Notes: a model not told the origin generated them from the sequence alone. 37,452 nucleotides of DNA from an uncultured Alloprevotella sp. (GCA_944320745.1 CALUIN010000016.1:1-37452); one strand, 5' to 3'. Shown: positions 28,103 to 37,451, counted from the stretch's first letter. Made by a program: numbers and translations.

Positions 28103-29995
28103 TTACTCCAGGTAGGTGTAGCCGTAGAGGCCGGAGCGATAGTTGGAGATGAACTCCTTGCCTTCCTCGACCGTGATGCGGTTTTCCTTGACGGACTTGC
28201 TGACCCATGCCTCGAGCATGCGGACCAGATGCTTGGGGTCGTATTGCACGTATTCCAGGACGTCGGCCACGGTCTCGCCGTCGATGGTCTTGTCGATGCT
28301 GTAGCCTTCCTCGTCGACGGTGATGTGTACGGCATTGGTGTCGCCGAAGAGGTTGTGCATATTGCCCATGATTTCCTGATAGGCTCCTACGAGGAACACG
28401 CCGATGTAGTAGTGTTCGCCGGGAGCTATGGCGTGGAGGGGCAGATAGGTGGTCTGCTGGTTCTGGTTGACGTAGGTCGTGATTTTCCCGTCGGAGTCGC
28501 AAGTGATGTCCTGCAACGTGGCCGAGCGCGTGGGTTTCTCGTCGAGGCGGGCGATGGGCATGATGGGGAACAACTGGTCGACGCCCCAGGAATCGGGCAG
28601 GGACTGGAAGAGCGAGAAGTTGCAGAAATACTTCTCGGCCATCATGCGGTCGAGCTTGCGGAGCTCGTCGGGGACGTGCTTCTGGTGGTGGACGAGTTCG
28701 GCTATCTCGCTCGAGATGCTCCAGTAGAGGCTTTCTATCTGTGCGCGGGTGCGCAGGTCGATGATGCCGTGGCGGAAGAGGTCGAGGGCCTCTTCGCGGA
28801 TGTCCTCGGCGTCGTGCCAGTCCTCGAGCATGGAGCGGGGGGAGAGCTTGTCCCAGATCTCGGTGAGGTCCTTTACGAGCTGATGGTCGTTTTCGGCGGG
28901 CTCGAAGTCCTCGGCCATGTGGGGCACGCTGACGCTTTCCATGACGTCGACGATGAGGACGGCGTGGTGGGCGGTAAGTGAGCGGCCGCCCTCGGTGATG
29001 ATGTTGGGGTGGGGGATACCGTTCTTGTTGGCGGTGTCGACGAGCGTGTAGACGCAGTCGTTGACGTACTCCTGGATGCTGTAGTTGACGGAGCTCTCGG
29101 AGTTGGAGGAGCGGGTGCCGTCGTAGTCGACGCCCAATCCGCCGCCGCAGTCGACGAACTTGATGTTGAAGCCGAGGCGGTGGAGCTGCACGTAGAACTG
29201 TGCGGCTTCACGCAGGGCGGTGGAGATGCGGCGGATTTTGGATATTTGCGAGCCGATGTGGAAGTGGATGAGGGAGAGGCATTCGCGCATGCCCATCTCG
29301 TCGAGCATCTTGAGGGCCTGGAGCAGCTCTGCGGAGTTGAGGCCGAACTTGGAGGCGTCGCCTCCGCTCTCTTCCCATTTGCCTGCGCCGCTGGAGGCGA
29401 GCTTGATGCGTACGCCGAGGTTGGGCCGCACGCCGAGCTTTTCGGCGGTGCGGGCGATGATTTGCAGTTCGGGCAGTTTCTCGATGACAAGGAAGATGCG
29501 CTTGCCCATCTTCTGGGCGAGCAGGGCCAGTTCGATGAAGTTCTGGTCCTTGTGGCCGTTACAGATGATGAGGCTGTCGGAGTCCATGTTCGTGGCCAGG
29601 ACGGCGTGGAGCTCGGGTTTGGAGCCGCATTCGAGGCCGAGGTTGAACTTTTTGCCGTGGCTGATGATTTCCTCCACGACGGGCTTCATTTGGTTGACCT
29701 TGATGGGGTAGATGATAAAGTGCTCGGCCTTGAAGTCGTAGGCTTTCTCGGCGCGGGCAAAGCATTCGGCGGTTTTTTCGATGCGGTTGTCGAGGATGTC
29801 GGGGAAACGCAGCAGCATGGGGGCTGTAATGTCGCGGCTGGCAAGTTCGTCTACTACTTCCTTGAGGTCAACCCTCATGCCGTCCTTGCGGGGGCAGACG
29901 TAGGCGTGACCCTTCTCGTTGATGCCGAAGTAGTTGACTCCCCAACCCTTGATGTTGTAGAGCTCCTCTGAATCTTCAATTCTCCATTTTTTCAT
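28103..29995 (-). CDS. speA: Biosynthetic arginine decarboxylase
   Basis: A 630-aa PLP-dependent enzyme that decarboxylates arginine to agmatine, the first step of putrescine and spermidine synthesis. YFGINEKGHAYVCPR near residue 22 opens the SpeA N-terminus. The PLP lysine lies in IIYPIKVNQ around residue 97-105. IHFHIGSQ and the CGGGLGVDYDGT loop are the family's substrate and phosphate contacts. Length is typical of SpeA. Its ATG overlaps the aroK stop as ATGA (4 bp shared), so translation is coupled. Confidence 0.96.
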   Translation of the reverse strand: MKKWRIEDSEELYNIKGWGVNYFGINEKGHAYVCPRKDGMRVDLKEVVDELASRDITAPMLLRFPDILDNRIEKTAECFARAEKAYDFKAEHFIIYPIKVNQMKPVVEEIISHGKKFNLGLECGSKPELHAVLATNMDSDSLIICNGHKDQNFIELALLAQKMGKRIFLVIEKLPELQIIARTAEKLGVRPNLGVRIKLASSGAGKWEESGGDASKFGLNSAELLQALKMLDEMGMRECLSLIHFHIGSQISKIRRISTALREAAQFYVQLHRLGFNIKFVDCGGGLGVDYDGTRSSNSESSVNYSIQEYVNDCVYTLVDTANKNGIPHPNIITEGGRSLTAHHAVLIVDVMESVSVPHMAEDFEPAENDHQLVKDLTEIWDKLSPRSMLEDWHDAEDIREEALDLFRHGIIDLRTRAQIESLYWSISSEIAELVHHQKHVPDELRKLDRMMAEKYFCNFSLFQSLPDSWGVDQLFPIMPIARLDEKPTRSATLQDITCDSDGKITTYVNQNQQTTYLPLHAIAPGEHYYIGVFLVGAYQEIMGNMHNLFGDTNAVHITVDEEGYSIDKTIDGETVADVLEYVQYDPKHLVRMLEAWVSKSVKENRITVEEGKEFISNYRSGLYGYTYLE

Positions 29996-30570
29996 TGGCT
30001 GTCGGCTTGTGGCGGGGGGACGGCTTGTTGCGCTCCGGCCATCCCGCCGCCTATGGTTTTCGTGATGAGATTGACGATGTCTTTGACTTTATCGAACGAA
30101 TCGAGTACGTTGATGTCAATGATGTGTTGCGCCTTTTCGTAGTACGGGGCGCGTTGTGCCAGCTGGCTGTCGATGAAGCTGCGGAGCTCTTCGTCGGTTT
30201 TCCCCTTGAGCAGAGGGCGTTCGCCGCGGCTCATGGCGACGTGGCGGCAAAGGGTCTCGGTCGAAGCCTTGAGGTAGACGGTTTCGGCTACGGCGTTCAT
30301 GTAGTCCATGTTGTCGTAGAAGCAGGGGGTGCCGCCGCCGCAGGCCAGAACGATGTCCTCGAACTCGGCCACCTCGTGGAGCATGCGGCACTCCAGGTTG
30401 CGGAAGCGGGCTTCGCCTTCTTCGGCGAAGATCTGCGGGATTTTCTTGTGGAAACGCTCCTCGACGTACCAGTCCAGGTCGTAGAACGTGCGGCCCAGGC
30501 GTTTGGCCAGGGCTTTCCCTATGGTGGTTTTCCCGGCGCACATGTAGCCGATGAGGATGATGCACTTCAT
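29992..30570 (-). CDS. aroK: Shikimate kinase
   Basis: A 192-aa P-loop kinase that phosphorylates shikimate in the chorismate pathway. The Walker A motif GYMCAGKTT is at residues 8-16. DLDWYVEERF and FRNLE are shikimate-binding stretches. ACGGGTP is the third conserved loop. The cysteine within the Walker A replaces the more usual G/S-rich bases of the loop but is common in Bacteroidales. It lies 27 bp downstream of topA and overlaps speA by 4 bp. The 3' end (PPPQADSQ) is a short family-unrelated tail. Confidence 0.95.
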   Translation of the reverse strand: MKCIILIGYMCAGKTTIGKALAKRLGRTFYDLDWYVEERFHKKIPQIFAEEGEARFRNLECRMLHEVAEFEDIVLACGGGTPCFYDNMDYMNAVAETVYLKASTETLCRHVAMSRGERPLLKGKTDEELRSFIDSQLAQRAPYYEKAQHIIDINVLDSFDKVKDIVNLITKTIGGGMAGAQQAVPPPQADSQ

Positions 30571-30597
30571 GGTCTGGGCAGTTATGGCTGTGTATGG

Positions 30598-32934
30598 TCA
30601 GGCTTTGGCCTTGCGGCGCGGCGCGCGGGCCGGTCTCTTTCCCTCTTCCTCGATGATGTGGCGGCACTCCTCGAGCGTCAGTTCGGCGGCCCGGGCGGCC
30701 TGTGCCTTGGGGATTTTGTAGTTTTTCCCGTTGAAGGCAATGTATGGGCCGAAGCGGCCGGCGCGCACCTCGAGCCCGGGCTCCTCGGCGTATTGTCGCA
30801 GGTGGCTTTTTGCCTCGCTTTCGCGCTTGGCCTCGATGAGCTCGGTGGCGCGTTCGAGCGTGACGCTCATCGGGTCTTCGTCCTTGGGGATGGAGACGTA
30901 TTTCTTGTCGTGTAGCACGTAGGGGCCGAAGCGTCCGCTGTTGACCACGACGGGCTTGCCTTCGAAGTCGCCCAGGGTGCGCGGCAGCTTGAAGAGGGCG
31001 AGGGCTTCCTCGAGCGTGATGGTGCTGATGCTTTGTCCGCGCGAGAGGGTGGCGAAGCGGGGCTTTTCCTCGTCGTCCGAGGTGCCGATTTGCGCCATGG
31101 GGCCGTAGCGGCCTATCTTGACCAGGACCTTCTTGCCGGAGGCGGGGTCTGTGCCGAGCTCGCGCTCGCCCACTTTGTGCTCCAGCTTTTCGGCGAGGGT
31201 GCGTTCCACTTCGGGCTCGAAGTTATCGTAGAACTGGCGGATGAGTTCTGTCCAGTCCTTATGCCCCTCGGCGACGGCGTCGAAGTCCTTCTCGACGTTG
31301 GCCGTGAAGTTGTAGTCCATGATTTCCGGGAAATTGTTCAGCAGGAAATCGTTGACGACCACGCCGATGTCCGTGGGGATGAGTTTCCCCTTGTCGGCAC
31401 CGGCCATTTCCTCCTTCTGCGTGTCGGTGATGCGTCCGTCGGCCAGTGTGAGGATGTCGTAGGCGCGGGGCTGTCCGGCTTTGTCGCCCTTGACGACATA
31501 CTCGCGTTGTTGGATGGTGGATATGGTGGGGGCGTAGGTCGAGGGGCGGCCTATGCCGAGTTCTTCCATTTTGTGGACGAGCGAGGCCTCGGTGTAGCGG
31601 GCGGGCGGCTGGCTGAAGCGTTGCTGCGCCGTGATGGTGGCCGGCCGGGGGTGCTCGCCTTCCTCCATGTGCGGGAGCAGGCGGCTTTCGGCCTCTTCTT
31701 CGCCGGCCTGGGTATCGCTGCTTTCCCGGTAGACTTTGAGGAAGCCGTCGAAGAGGATGACTTCGCCCGTGGCGACGAACTGTTCCTTGCGGCCGGATAT
31801 GCTGATGGTGGCGGTGGTGCGCTCCAGCTGTGCGTCGGCCATCTGGCAGGCGACGGTGCGCTTCCATATCAGTTCGTAGAGACGGCGCTCCTGTACCGTC
31901 CCGCTGACGGTGTCGCGGCGCATGTCGGTGGGGCGGATGGCTTCGTGAGCTTCCTGCGCCCCCTTGGTGTGGGTGTGGAATGTGCGGCGCTGGTGGTATG
32001 ATTCGCCCATACGCTCGGCGATAAGCGGACCGCACGCGTTCAGGCAGAGCGTGGAGAGGTTCATCGAGTCGGTACGCATGTAGGTGATGCGGCCGGCTTC
32101 GTAGAGGCTCTGGGCTATGCGCATGGTGAGCGCGACGGGGTAGCCGAGTTTCCGGGCTGCTTCCTGCTGGAGCGTGGACGTGGTGAAAGGAGGTGCCGGC
32201 GAGCGGCGGCTGGGGCGCGTGGCTACGGAGGCTACGGTGAACGTGGCCTCGCGGCAGCTTTCCAGAAAGGCCTGGGCCTCGGCCCGGGTCTTGAAGCGCG
32301 TGTCGAGCTCGGCCTTGAGCTCAGCGTTGTTCTCCGCCGGCAGGCGGAAATGGGCCGTGACGCGGTAGGCGGCTTCGCTCTTGAAGGCTTCGATTTCGCG
32401 TTCGCGCTCCACGATGAGCCTGACGGCGACGCTCTGTACGCGTCCGGCCGAAAGGCTGGGGCGCACCTTGCGCCAGAGGATGGGCGAGAGCTTGAAGCCG
32501 ACGAGGCGGTCGAGCACCCGGCGGGCCTGCTGCGCGTCGACGAGGTTGAGGTCGATATGCCGCGGATGGGCTATGGCGGCCATGATGGCCGGCTTGGTGA
32601 TTTCGTGGAATACGATGCGTCGCGAGGTCTCGGGGTCCAGCTGCAGGACCTCGGCCAGATGCCACGAGATGGCTTCTCCCTCGCGGTCTTCATCGGAGGC
32701 GAGCCAGATGGTGTCCGACTTCTTGGCCTGGGCCTTGAGCTCGTTGACTACGTGGACTTTATCGGCTGGTATCTCGTATTCCGGCTGGAAGGTCTTCAAG
32801 TCTACACCGAAATTCTTCTTCTTCAAATCGCGGATATGGCCAAAGCTGGACATGACTTTGTAGTCCGGTCCGAGAAACTTCTCGATGGTCTTCGCCTTGG
32901 CTGGAGACTCGACGATTACCAGGTTTGTTTGCAT
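30598..32934 (-). CDS. topA: DNA topoisomerase I
   Basis: A 778-aa type IA topoisomerase that relaxes negative supercoils. The TOPRIM domain has E9 (NLVIVESPAKAK) and SDEDREGE with D81/D83/E85. The catalytic tyrosine is Y285 in GRITYMRTDS. C-terminal to about residue 590 there are three topoisomerase-C repeats (GRYGPMAQIG, GRFGPYVLHD, GRFGPYIAFN), no zinc-finger cysteines, and a lysine/arginine-rich end (RPARAPRRKAKA). Length and layout match Bacteroidota TopA. It is first of the topA-aroK-speA operon. Confidence 0.97.
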   Translation of the reverse strand: MQTNLVIVESPAKAKTIEKFLGPDYKVMSSFGHIRDLKKKNFGVDLKTFQPEYEIPADKVHVVNELKAQAKKSDTIWLASDEDREGEAISWHLAEVLQLDPETSRRIVFHEITKPAIMAAIAHPRHIDLNLVDAQQARRVLDRLVGFKLSPILWRKVRPSLSAGRVQSVAVRLIVEREREIEAFKSEAAYRVTAHFRLPAENNAELKAELDTRFKTRAEAQAFLESCREATFTVASVATRPSRRSPAPPFTTSTLQQEAARKLGYPVALTMRIAQSLYEAGRITYMRTDSMNLSTLCLNACGPLIAERMGESYHQRRTFHTHTKGAQEAHEAIRPTDMRRDTVSGTVQERRLYELIWKRTVACQMADAQLERTTATISISGRKEQFVATGEVILFDGFLKVYRESSDTQAGEEEAESRLLPHMEEGEHPRPATITAQQRFSQPPARYTEASLVHKMEELGIGRPSTYAPTISTIQQREYVVKGDKAGQPRAYDILTLADGRITDTQKEEMAGADKGKLIPTDIGVVVNDFLLNNFPEIMDYNFTANVEKDFDAVAEGHKDWTELIRQFYDNFEPEVERTLAEKLEHKVGERELGTDPASGKKVLVKIGRYGPMAQIGTSDDEEKPRFATLSRGQSISTITLEEALALFKLPRTLGDFEGKPVVVNSGRFGPYVLHDKKYVSIPKDEDPMSVTLERATELIEAKRESEAKSHLRQYAEEPGLEVRAGRFGPYIAFNGKNYKIPKAQAARAAELTLEECRHIIEEEGKRPARAPRRKAKA

Positions 32935-32966
32935 ACTCCTTTATTGAATGTCTTGTGATTCGCCCG

Positions 32967-32974
32967 CAAAAGTA
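32967..32974 (-). promoter_or_regulatory. Promoter -7 box of topA-aroK-speA
   Basis: On the minus strand TACTTTTG matches TAnnTTTG. It lies 33 bp before the topA ATG. Confidence 0.6.
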
Positions 32975-33026
32975 GGAAAAAAAGCGGGGCCGGGGCAGTT
33001 AGCCCCTGAAAATATTTTGTGACAGT

Positions 33027-33069
33027 CGGCGGCGGGGCAGGGCAGTGCTTCGCCGGCGGCGGGGCAGGG
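33027..33069. repeat. 16-bp direct repeat just past the DUF5686 gene
   Basis: CGGCGGCGGGGCAGGG occurs at 33027-33042 and 33054-33069, a 27-bp step. The second copy abuts the stop codon of the minus-strand gene. Confidence 0.75.
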
Positions 33070-35664
33070 TCAGAACGTGACGCGGAACATGAAGCGGATG
33101 CCCCACTTGTCGGTCCCCGGGCGCTCCAGGTAGGTCAGTCGCCGCACGTACTCTATGTGGAACACCTTGAAGATGTTGTGTATGCCGGCGATGACTTCCA
33201 CGTAGGGCGTCTTGCGGTCCATGACGGTGGAGAGGTATTCATACGAGCCGTCGGCGTTGAAGTGTCCCGGGAAGTAGTATAGCCTGTTGTCGTTCGCATT
33301 CTTGGGAAGGAAGGGGTTGTTCTTGCTGGAGAGCGTGCCCCAGAGCACGTTGCATCCGATGTACTCGCGCCACTTCAGCTTCTTGAGCAGGGGGATGCGG
33401 TTGAAGATTTTGCCGTTCATGTCCCAGGAGAGCATGACGGAGGCATACCTGTCGTTCAGGAACTCCATGTTGTTGATGAGGTTGAACGTGTGGTCCTCCA
33501 TGATGTAGGAGAGATTGGCCGCCGGCATGATGAGCAAGGGGAAGGGCACCTTGTTCCACTGCACGCCGCCCTGCACGTAGGTGTCGATTTTCCCCCAGGA
33601 GCCTACCCAGAAGCGCTTGTAGATGCTGGCTTCCGTCAGGTTGTAGGTGTAGTTGCGGCCTATGTGCTCGTAGAGTCCGGCCGTGTGGGACAGGGAGTAG
33701 ACGGGCGCGTCGTTGTTGGCGGCGATGCGGCGTTGCTTCGTGTTGATCCAGGTGGTCCCCGGCTGGTACGTGAGGTTGAGCATGAGGTCGTTGGTGCGCA
33801 GCTGCTTGCGGTAGTTGGTGGGGTCCTGCGTGGGGGCGCCGTTGCCATCGAGCGACTGATAGAACAGCGCCGCCGTGGGCTCATCCTTCTGCGTGCGCAG
33901 CTGAGCCTTGAAGCGCAGACCATTGGCCCATTCCTTGTCCCACGTCAGACGGAACGTCTCGTAATACATCATGTGGTCCACGGTCGTCCACTTGAACGAG
34001 GTGAACACGTTATCCTTGTCGGTGGGAAGGAACTTGTCGCTGGGCGACATGACATCGCGGCTGTACGTAAAAGTCAGGTTGTTCACCGGATACTCTCGGG
34101 GCAGGTAGGCCTTCTTGTTAAAGGAGTAGGTCACTTCTCCCATGCCCTTCCAGCGGCGGTCCTTGAAGCCGTAGGCCACATAGCCTTTGAGAAACAGCTG
34201 AGGGTGGAAGTTGGCCGTGGTCTGGGCGGAGGCGCGCAGGCGCAGCCCGTCGACGAAGTTCTGTGAGATCATCGTGTTTACCGGCCCGATGTCCACTTTC
34301 GAGGGATGCTTCGGGTCGACGCTCGTTTCCACGAAGTTTTCAATGAAAGCCTTTGCCACGAAGAGCACTGCTTTGAAGCCCTTCACCTGTTCGAGCCGCT
34401 TGACTAGCAGGCTCATCTTGTCCTCCGTTGTCGAGAGGGCCTCCGAGCGGTGTTCTTCCCAGAAGGCCTCGCTGCGGATCATGGCGTTGGCGTCGGTCAG
34501 CTGCTGGCCCTTGAAGTCGAAGGTCTTGTCGCTGATTGGCTGGAAGCTGAAGTCGGAATACTCCGTTGTGCGCCTCACTTGGAATTTCTGTACATGGTTG
34601 GCTATCTTGAGCTGCACGAGCATGTCGTCCTTCACGAGGACCTGCTCGCCGGAGGGCAACTGCTCAAACTTCTGGATGATGCGCATACGTTCCACGAAAT
34701 TCACATCCGAGCGGCCGGGAATGCCCATGTCCGCCATTTTCACGCGATACGTCGAGTCGGCCATGATATAGAGCGAGCCTGAGAAGCCGAAGTCCTGCGC
34801 GTTGTTCGGCGTGAAGTCCACGCGGATGCATTTCACGCTGTCCACGTAGGTCGTGTCCTCGATGAAGAAGCGGTAAAAGCTGATGGCCGAGCGGCTGGAG
34901 ATTGGGCTCGTGAACGGGTATTGCAGCAGGCGCACCTCGTCCTCGTAGATGTTCACGTCGGTGAAGCAGTCCTTCAGCATGGTGGACATGATGTCTCCCG
35001 TATTGAACAGGTCGTTCAGGCCGCTGCTGCGCTGGCCCAGGATGATTGTCTTGTGCGTCTCGGGCGACTTCCGGTAAATGTCCCGGCTGACCGTCTCGTC
35101 CACGGATATGGGCAGGATGAGCTTGCCCGTCTCGTTGCACGTCTCGACGTGTTCCTTGAGGAAGGGGAGGCGTTTGAACTTCCCTTCCTCAAAGATTTTG
35201 TCCGTCACCTCGTTCAGGGCGAAGGTCATCTTGCTGTATTTGTCAATGCTGTAATAGTCGTGCGCTGACAGGTCGTTCTTCCCCTTTGCCGCAATCACCT
35301 TGCGCATGAGCTCCACGGCCGGGTTGTTCTTTCGGGAGTACTTGCCCCGGCGTCCGGTCACTACGGCTTCGCGTATCAGGTTGTCGTTCGCCTCGAGCTG
35401 CACCGTGATGTCTCCCGCGCGTTCCACGTCGACCGTCTTCGTTTCGTAGCCAATCATGGAGAAGCGCACTTTCCCCTTGCGGAAAGGCAGGGTGAAGCGG
35501 CCGTCCGTGTTGGTCTGCGTGGCCGCGCCCTTTTCGCGTACCACGTTGACGAAGGGCAGTTTTTCGCCTGTTTTTTTGTCGACGACTGTGCCCGTCAGGT
35601 TTTGGGCCTGCACAACGAGTGCGGCGCACAGGCAGAGCGTCAGGAGGAAGAGTCTCTTAAGCAC
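33070..35664 (-). CDS. DUF5686 outer-membrane protein with carboxypeptidase-regulatory-like domain
   Basis: An 864-aa protein. A signal peptide (MLKRLFLLTLCLCAALVVQA) precedes a CarboxypepD-regulatory-like beta-sandwich (about 22-95, LTGTVVDKKTGEKLPFVNV...GRFTLPF). A long DUF5686 region follows and ends with a C-terminal phenylalanine (FMFRVTF), the usual BAM recognition end of an outer-membrane beta-barrel. It resembles SusC-family N-termini only in the first domain. There is no TonB box or plug. The role of DUF5686 is unknown. A surface transport or assembly function is likely. The GTG at 35664 is chosen because the signal peptide begins there. An in-frame ATG at 35760 would put 32 residues in front of it. 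No TAnnTTTG is seen upstream, so it may be read with ino1. Confidence 0.82.
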   Translation of the reverse strand: MLKRLFLLTLCLCAALVVQAQNLTGTVVDKKTGEKLPFVNVVREKGAATQTNTDGRFTLPFRKGKVRFSMIGYETKTVDVERAGDITVQLEANDNLIREAVVTGRRGKYSRKNNPAVELMRKVIAAKGKNDLSAHDYYSIDKYSKMTFALNEVTDKIFEEGKFKRLPFLKEHVETCNETGKLILPISVDETVSRDIYRKSPETHKTIILGQRSSGLNDLFNTGDIMSTMLKDCFTDVNIYEDEVRLLQYPFTSPISSRSAISFYRFFIEDTTYVDSVKCIRVDFTPNNAQDFGFSGSLYIMADSTYRVKMADMGIPGRSDVNFVERMRIIQKFEQLPSGEQVLVKDDMLVQLKIANHVQKFQVRRTTEYSDFSFQPISDKTFDFKGQQLTDANAMIRSEAFWEEHRSEALSTTEDKMSLLVKRLEQVKGFKAVLFVAKAFIENFVETSVDPKHPSKVDIGPVNTMISQNFVDGLRLRASAQTTANFHPQLFLKGYVAYGFKDRRWKGMGEVTYSFNKKAYLPREYPVNNLTFTYSRDVMSPSDKFLPTDKDNVFTSFKWTTVDHMMYYETFRLTWDKEWANGLRFKAQLRTQKDEPTAALFYQSLDGNGAPTQDPTNYRKQLRTNDLMLNLTYQPGTTWINTKQRRIAANNDAPVYSLSHTAGLYEHIGRNYTYNLTEASIYKRFWVGSWGKIDTYVQGGVQWNKVPFPLLIMPAANLSYIMEDHTFNLINNMEFLNDRYASVMLSWDMNGKIFNRIPLLKKLKWREYIGCNVLWGTLSSKNNPFLPKNANDNRLYYFPGHFNADGSYEYLSTVMDRKTPYVEVIAGIHNIFKVFHIEYVRRLTYLERPGTDKWGIRFMFRVTF

Positions 35665-35807
35665 GTAGTGGTGGATATGTTCGTATGGAAAAGCGGATAG
35701 TTCAGTGGATAAAAAAGCCCCATGACCCGCCGTTGCCGGTCGGGCCGTGAAGCTTTTCATAGTCAGGAGCGGGCAAGGCCGAAGCGGCCTCGCCTGTTTC
35801 CCGTAGA

Positions 35808-37100
35808 TCAGTCGATTTCTTCGTCAGCCTCGTAGCCGCCCATCTCGCGGATGGCGTTCTTCAGCATGACGTACTGCTGGAAGAGGTGGTTGACGGGCAC
35901 CTCGCCGTTGACGTAGTCGTGCATCGGGCTCTTGAGGAAGAAGCTCAGGAAGCGCTGGATGCCGTAGCGTCCGGCGCGGGCGGCCAAGTCGCTCAGGAGC
36001 ACGAGGTCGAGCACCAGCGGAGCTGCCAGGATGGAGTCGCGGCAGAGGAAGTTGATCTTGATCTGCATCGGGTAGCCCATCCAGCCGAAGATGTCAATGT
36101 TGTCCCAGCCCTCCTTGTTGTCGTTGCGGGGTGGGTAGTAGTTGATGCGCACCTTGTGGTAATAGTCCGTGTAGAGGTCGGGCTGGTTTTCGGGGACGAG
36201 GATGCTTTCGAGCGTGGAGAGCTTGCTGACCTCCTTGGTGTGGAAGTTGGCGGGTTCGTCCAGCACGAGGCCGTCGCGGTTGCCCAGGATGTTGGTGGAG
36301 AACCATCCGGACAGGCCCAGGCAGCGCGTGCCTATGATCGGTGCGAAGCCGGACTTCACGAGTGTCTGGCCGGTCTTGAAGTCCTTGCCGGCGATGGGCA
36401 GTTTGGTCTTCTCCGCCATTTCCCACATGGCCGGGATGTCCACTGTCGTGTTCGGTGCGCCCATGATGAAGGGAGCTCCCTCGGCCAGGGCGGCGTAGGC
36501 GTAGCACATGGAGGGCGCGATGTGCTGGCGGTCGTCAGCCTTCATGGCGGCTTCCAGTGCGGCCAGCGTGCCGTGCACCTTCATGTCCACCGGGACGTAG
36601 ATTTCCGTCGAGGCGGCCCATATCACCACAATGCGGCTGCAGCCGTTGGCTTCCTTGAAGTCGCGGATGTCCTTGCGCAGGGCTTCTACCATTTCCCAGC
36701 GGGTGGCGCAGTCCTTCACGTTTTGGCCGTCCAGGCGGCGGGCATACTCGTGATCGAAAGCGGCCTTCATCGGGACGATTTTTTCCAGCTCGTCCCGCAC
36801 GGGGTTAATGTCCTTCTCTTTGAGAACTTCTGCGCTGATTGCGGACTCGTAGGCGTTGGAGGAATATACGTCCCACGCGCCGAATACCAGGTCGTTCAGG
36901 TCGGCCAGCGGAACGATTTCCCCGTAGTGCAGGTACTTCTTGTCCTTGCCGCGGCCTACGCGGATCTTGTCGTATTGCGTCATCGAGCCAACGGGCTTTG
37001 CCAATCCCTTGCGGACCATCAACACGCCTGTAATGAATGTCGTGGCGACGGCTCCCAGCCCGACGCACATCACTCCTAATTTTCCTGTTGCAGGTTCCAT
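35808..37100 (-). CDS. ino1: Inositol-3-phosphate synthase
   Basis: A 430-aa NAD-dependent enzyme that converts glucose-6-phosphate to 1D-myo-inositol 3-phosphate. The dinucleotide loop GLGAVATT is at residues 14-21. Later conserved regions are APNTTVDIP, GKDFKTGQT and FLCRDSILAAPLVLDLVLL, the last belonging to the catalytic domain of the family. Length matches the bacterial MIPS of Bacteroides rather than the longer eukaryotic enzyme. In Bacteroides thetaiotaomicron the MIPS gene stands with phosphatidylinositol-phosphate lipid genes. Here the next gene on the strand is a DUF5686 outer-membrane protein and no lipid gene is in the window. It has its own promoter box. Confidence 0.95.
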   Translation of the reverse strand: MEPATGKLGVMCVGLGAVATTFITGVLMVRKGLAKPVGSMTQYDKIRVGRGKDKKYLHYGEIVPLADLNDLVFGAWDVYSSNAYESAISAEVLKEKDINPVRDELEKIVPMKAAFDHEYARRLDGQNVKDCATRWEMVEALRKDIRDFKEANGCSRIVVIWAASTEIYVPVDMKVHGTLAALEAAMKADDRQHIAPSMCYAYAALAEGAPFIMGAPNTTVDIPAMWEMAEKTKLPIAGKDFKTGQTLVKSGFAPIIGTRCLGLSGWFSTNILGNRDGLVLDEPANFHTKEVSKLSTLESILVPENQPDLYTDYYHKVRINYYPPRNDNKEGWDNIDIFGWMGYPMQIKINFLCRDSILAAPLVLDLVLLSDLAARAGRYGIQRFLSFFLKSPMHDYVNGEVPVNHLFQQYVMLKNAIREMGGYEADEEID

Positions 37101-37140
37101 AATTTATTTGTATGTTAGAAGATTTCTCTCTTTGAAACGC

Positions 37141-37148
37141 CAAAGGTA
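37141..37148 (-). promoter_or_regulatory. Promoter -7 box of ino1
   Basis: On the minus strand TACCTTTG matches TAnnTTTG. It lies 41 bp before the ino1 ATG. No -33 TTTG. Confidence 0.6.
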
Positions 37149-37336
37149 CGAAAAGTTTTCGGCTATACTCCGGCTTTATAGAACTTTTTAATTTTTCCGT
37201 TTTCCGGCCCTTCCGACGCTGGCGGGATGGCGGGGCTCCCGGCGTTTTTCGCGTGCTGCGGTTTCCCCCGTCCCTACACCATATTATATATAAGGTGTCC
37301 GGCACGTCCTCGTCCGTCGGTCGGGCAGTCAAGCAA

Positions 37337-37370
37337 AGAGGGCACCCTCCTTTACTGATGGGTGCCCTCT
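37337..37370 (-). terminator. Terminator of tRNA-Asn
   Basis: A perfect 11-bp stem AGAGGGCACCC/GGGTGCCCTCT (37337-37347 with 37360-37370) stands 8 bp beyond the tRNA 3' end. On the minus strand it is followed by TTGCTTGA, a weak T run. Confidence 0.7.
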
Positions 37371-37377
37371 TGTTCTG

Positions 37378-37451
37378 CGCTTCAGGATGGGCTTGAACCA
37401 ACGACCCCCTGATTAACAGTCAGGTGCTCTAACCAACTGAGCTACTGAAGC
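37378..37451 (-). tRNA. tRNA-Asn (anticodon GTT)
   Basis: A 74-nt cloverleaf on the minus strand. Acceptor GCTTCAG pairs perfectly with CTGAAGC, the anticodon loop CTGTTAA carries GTT, and the T-loop has GGTTCAAGCC. CCA is not encoded. Its promoter would lie outside the window. Confidence 0.96.
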
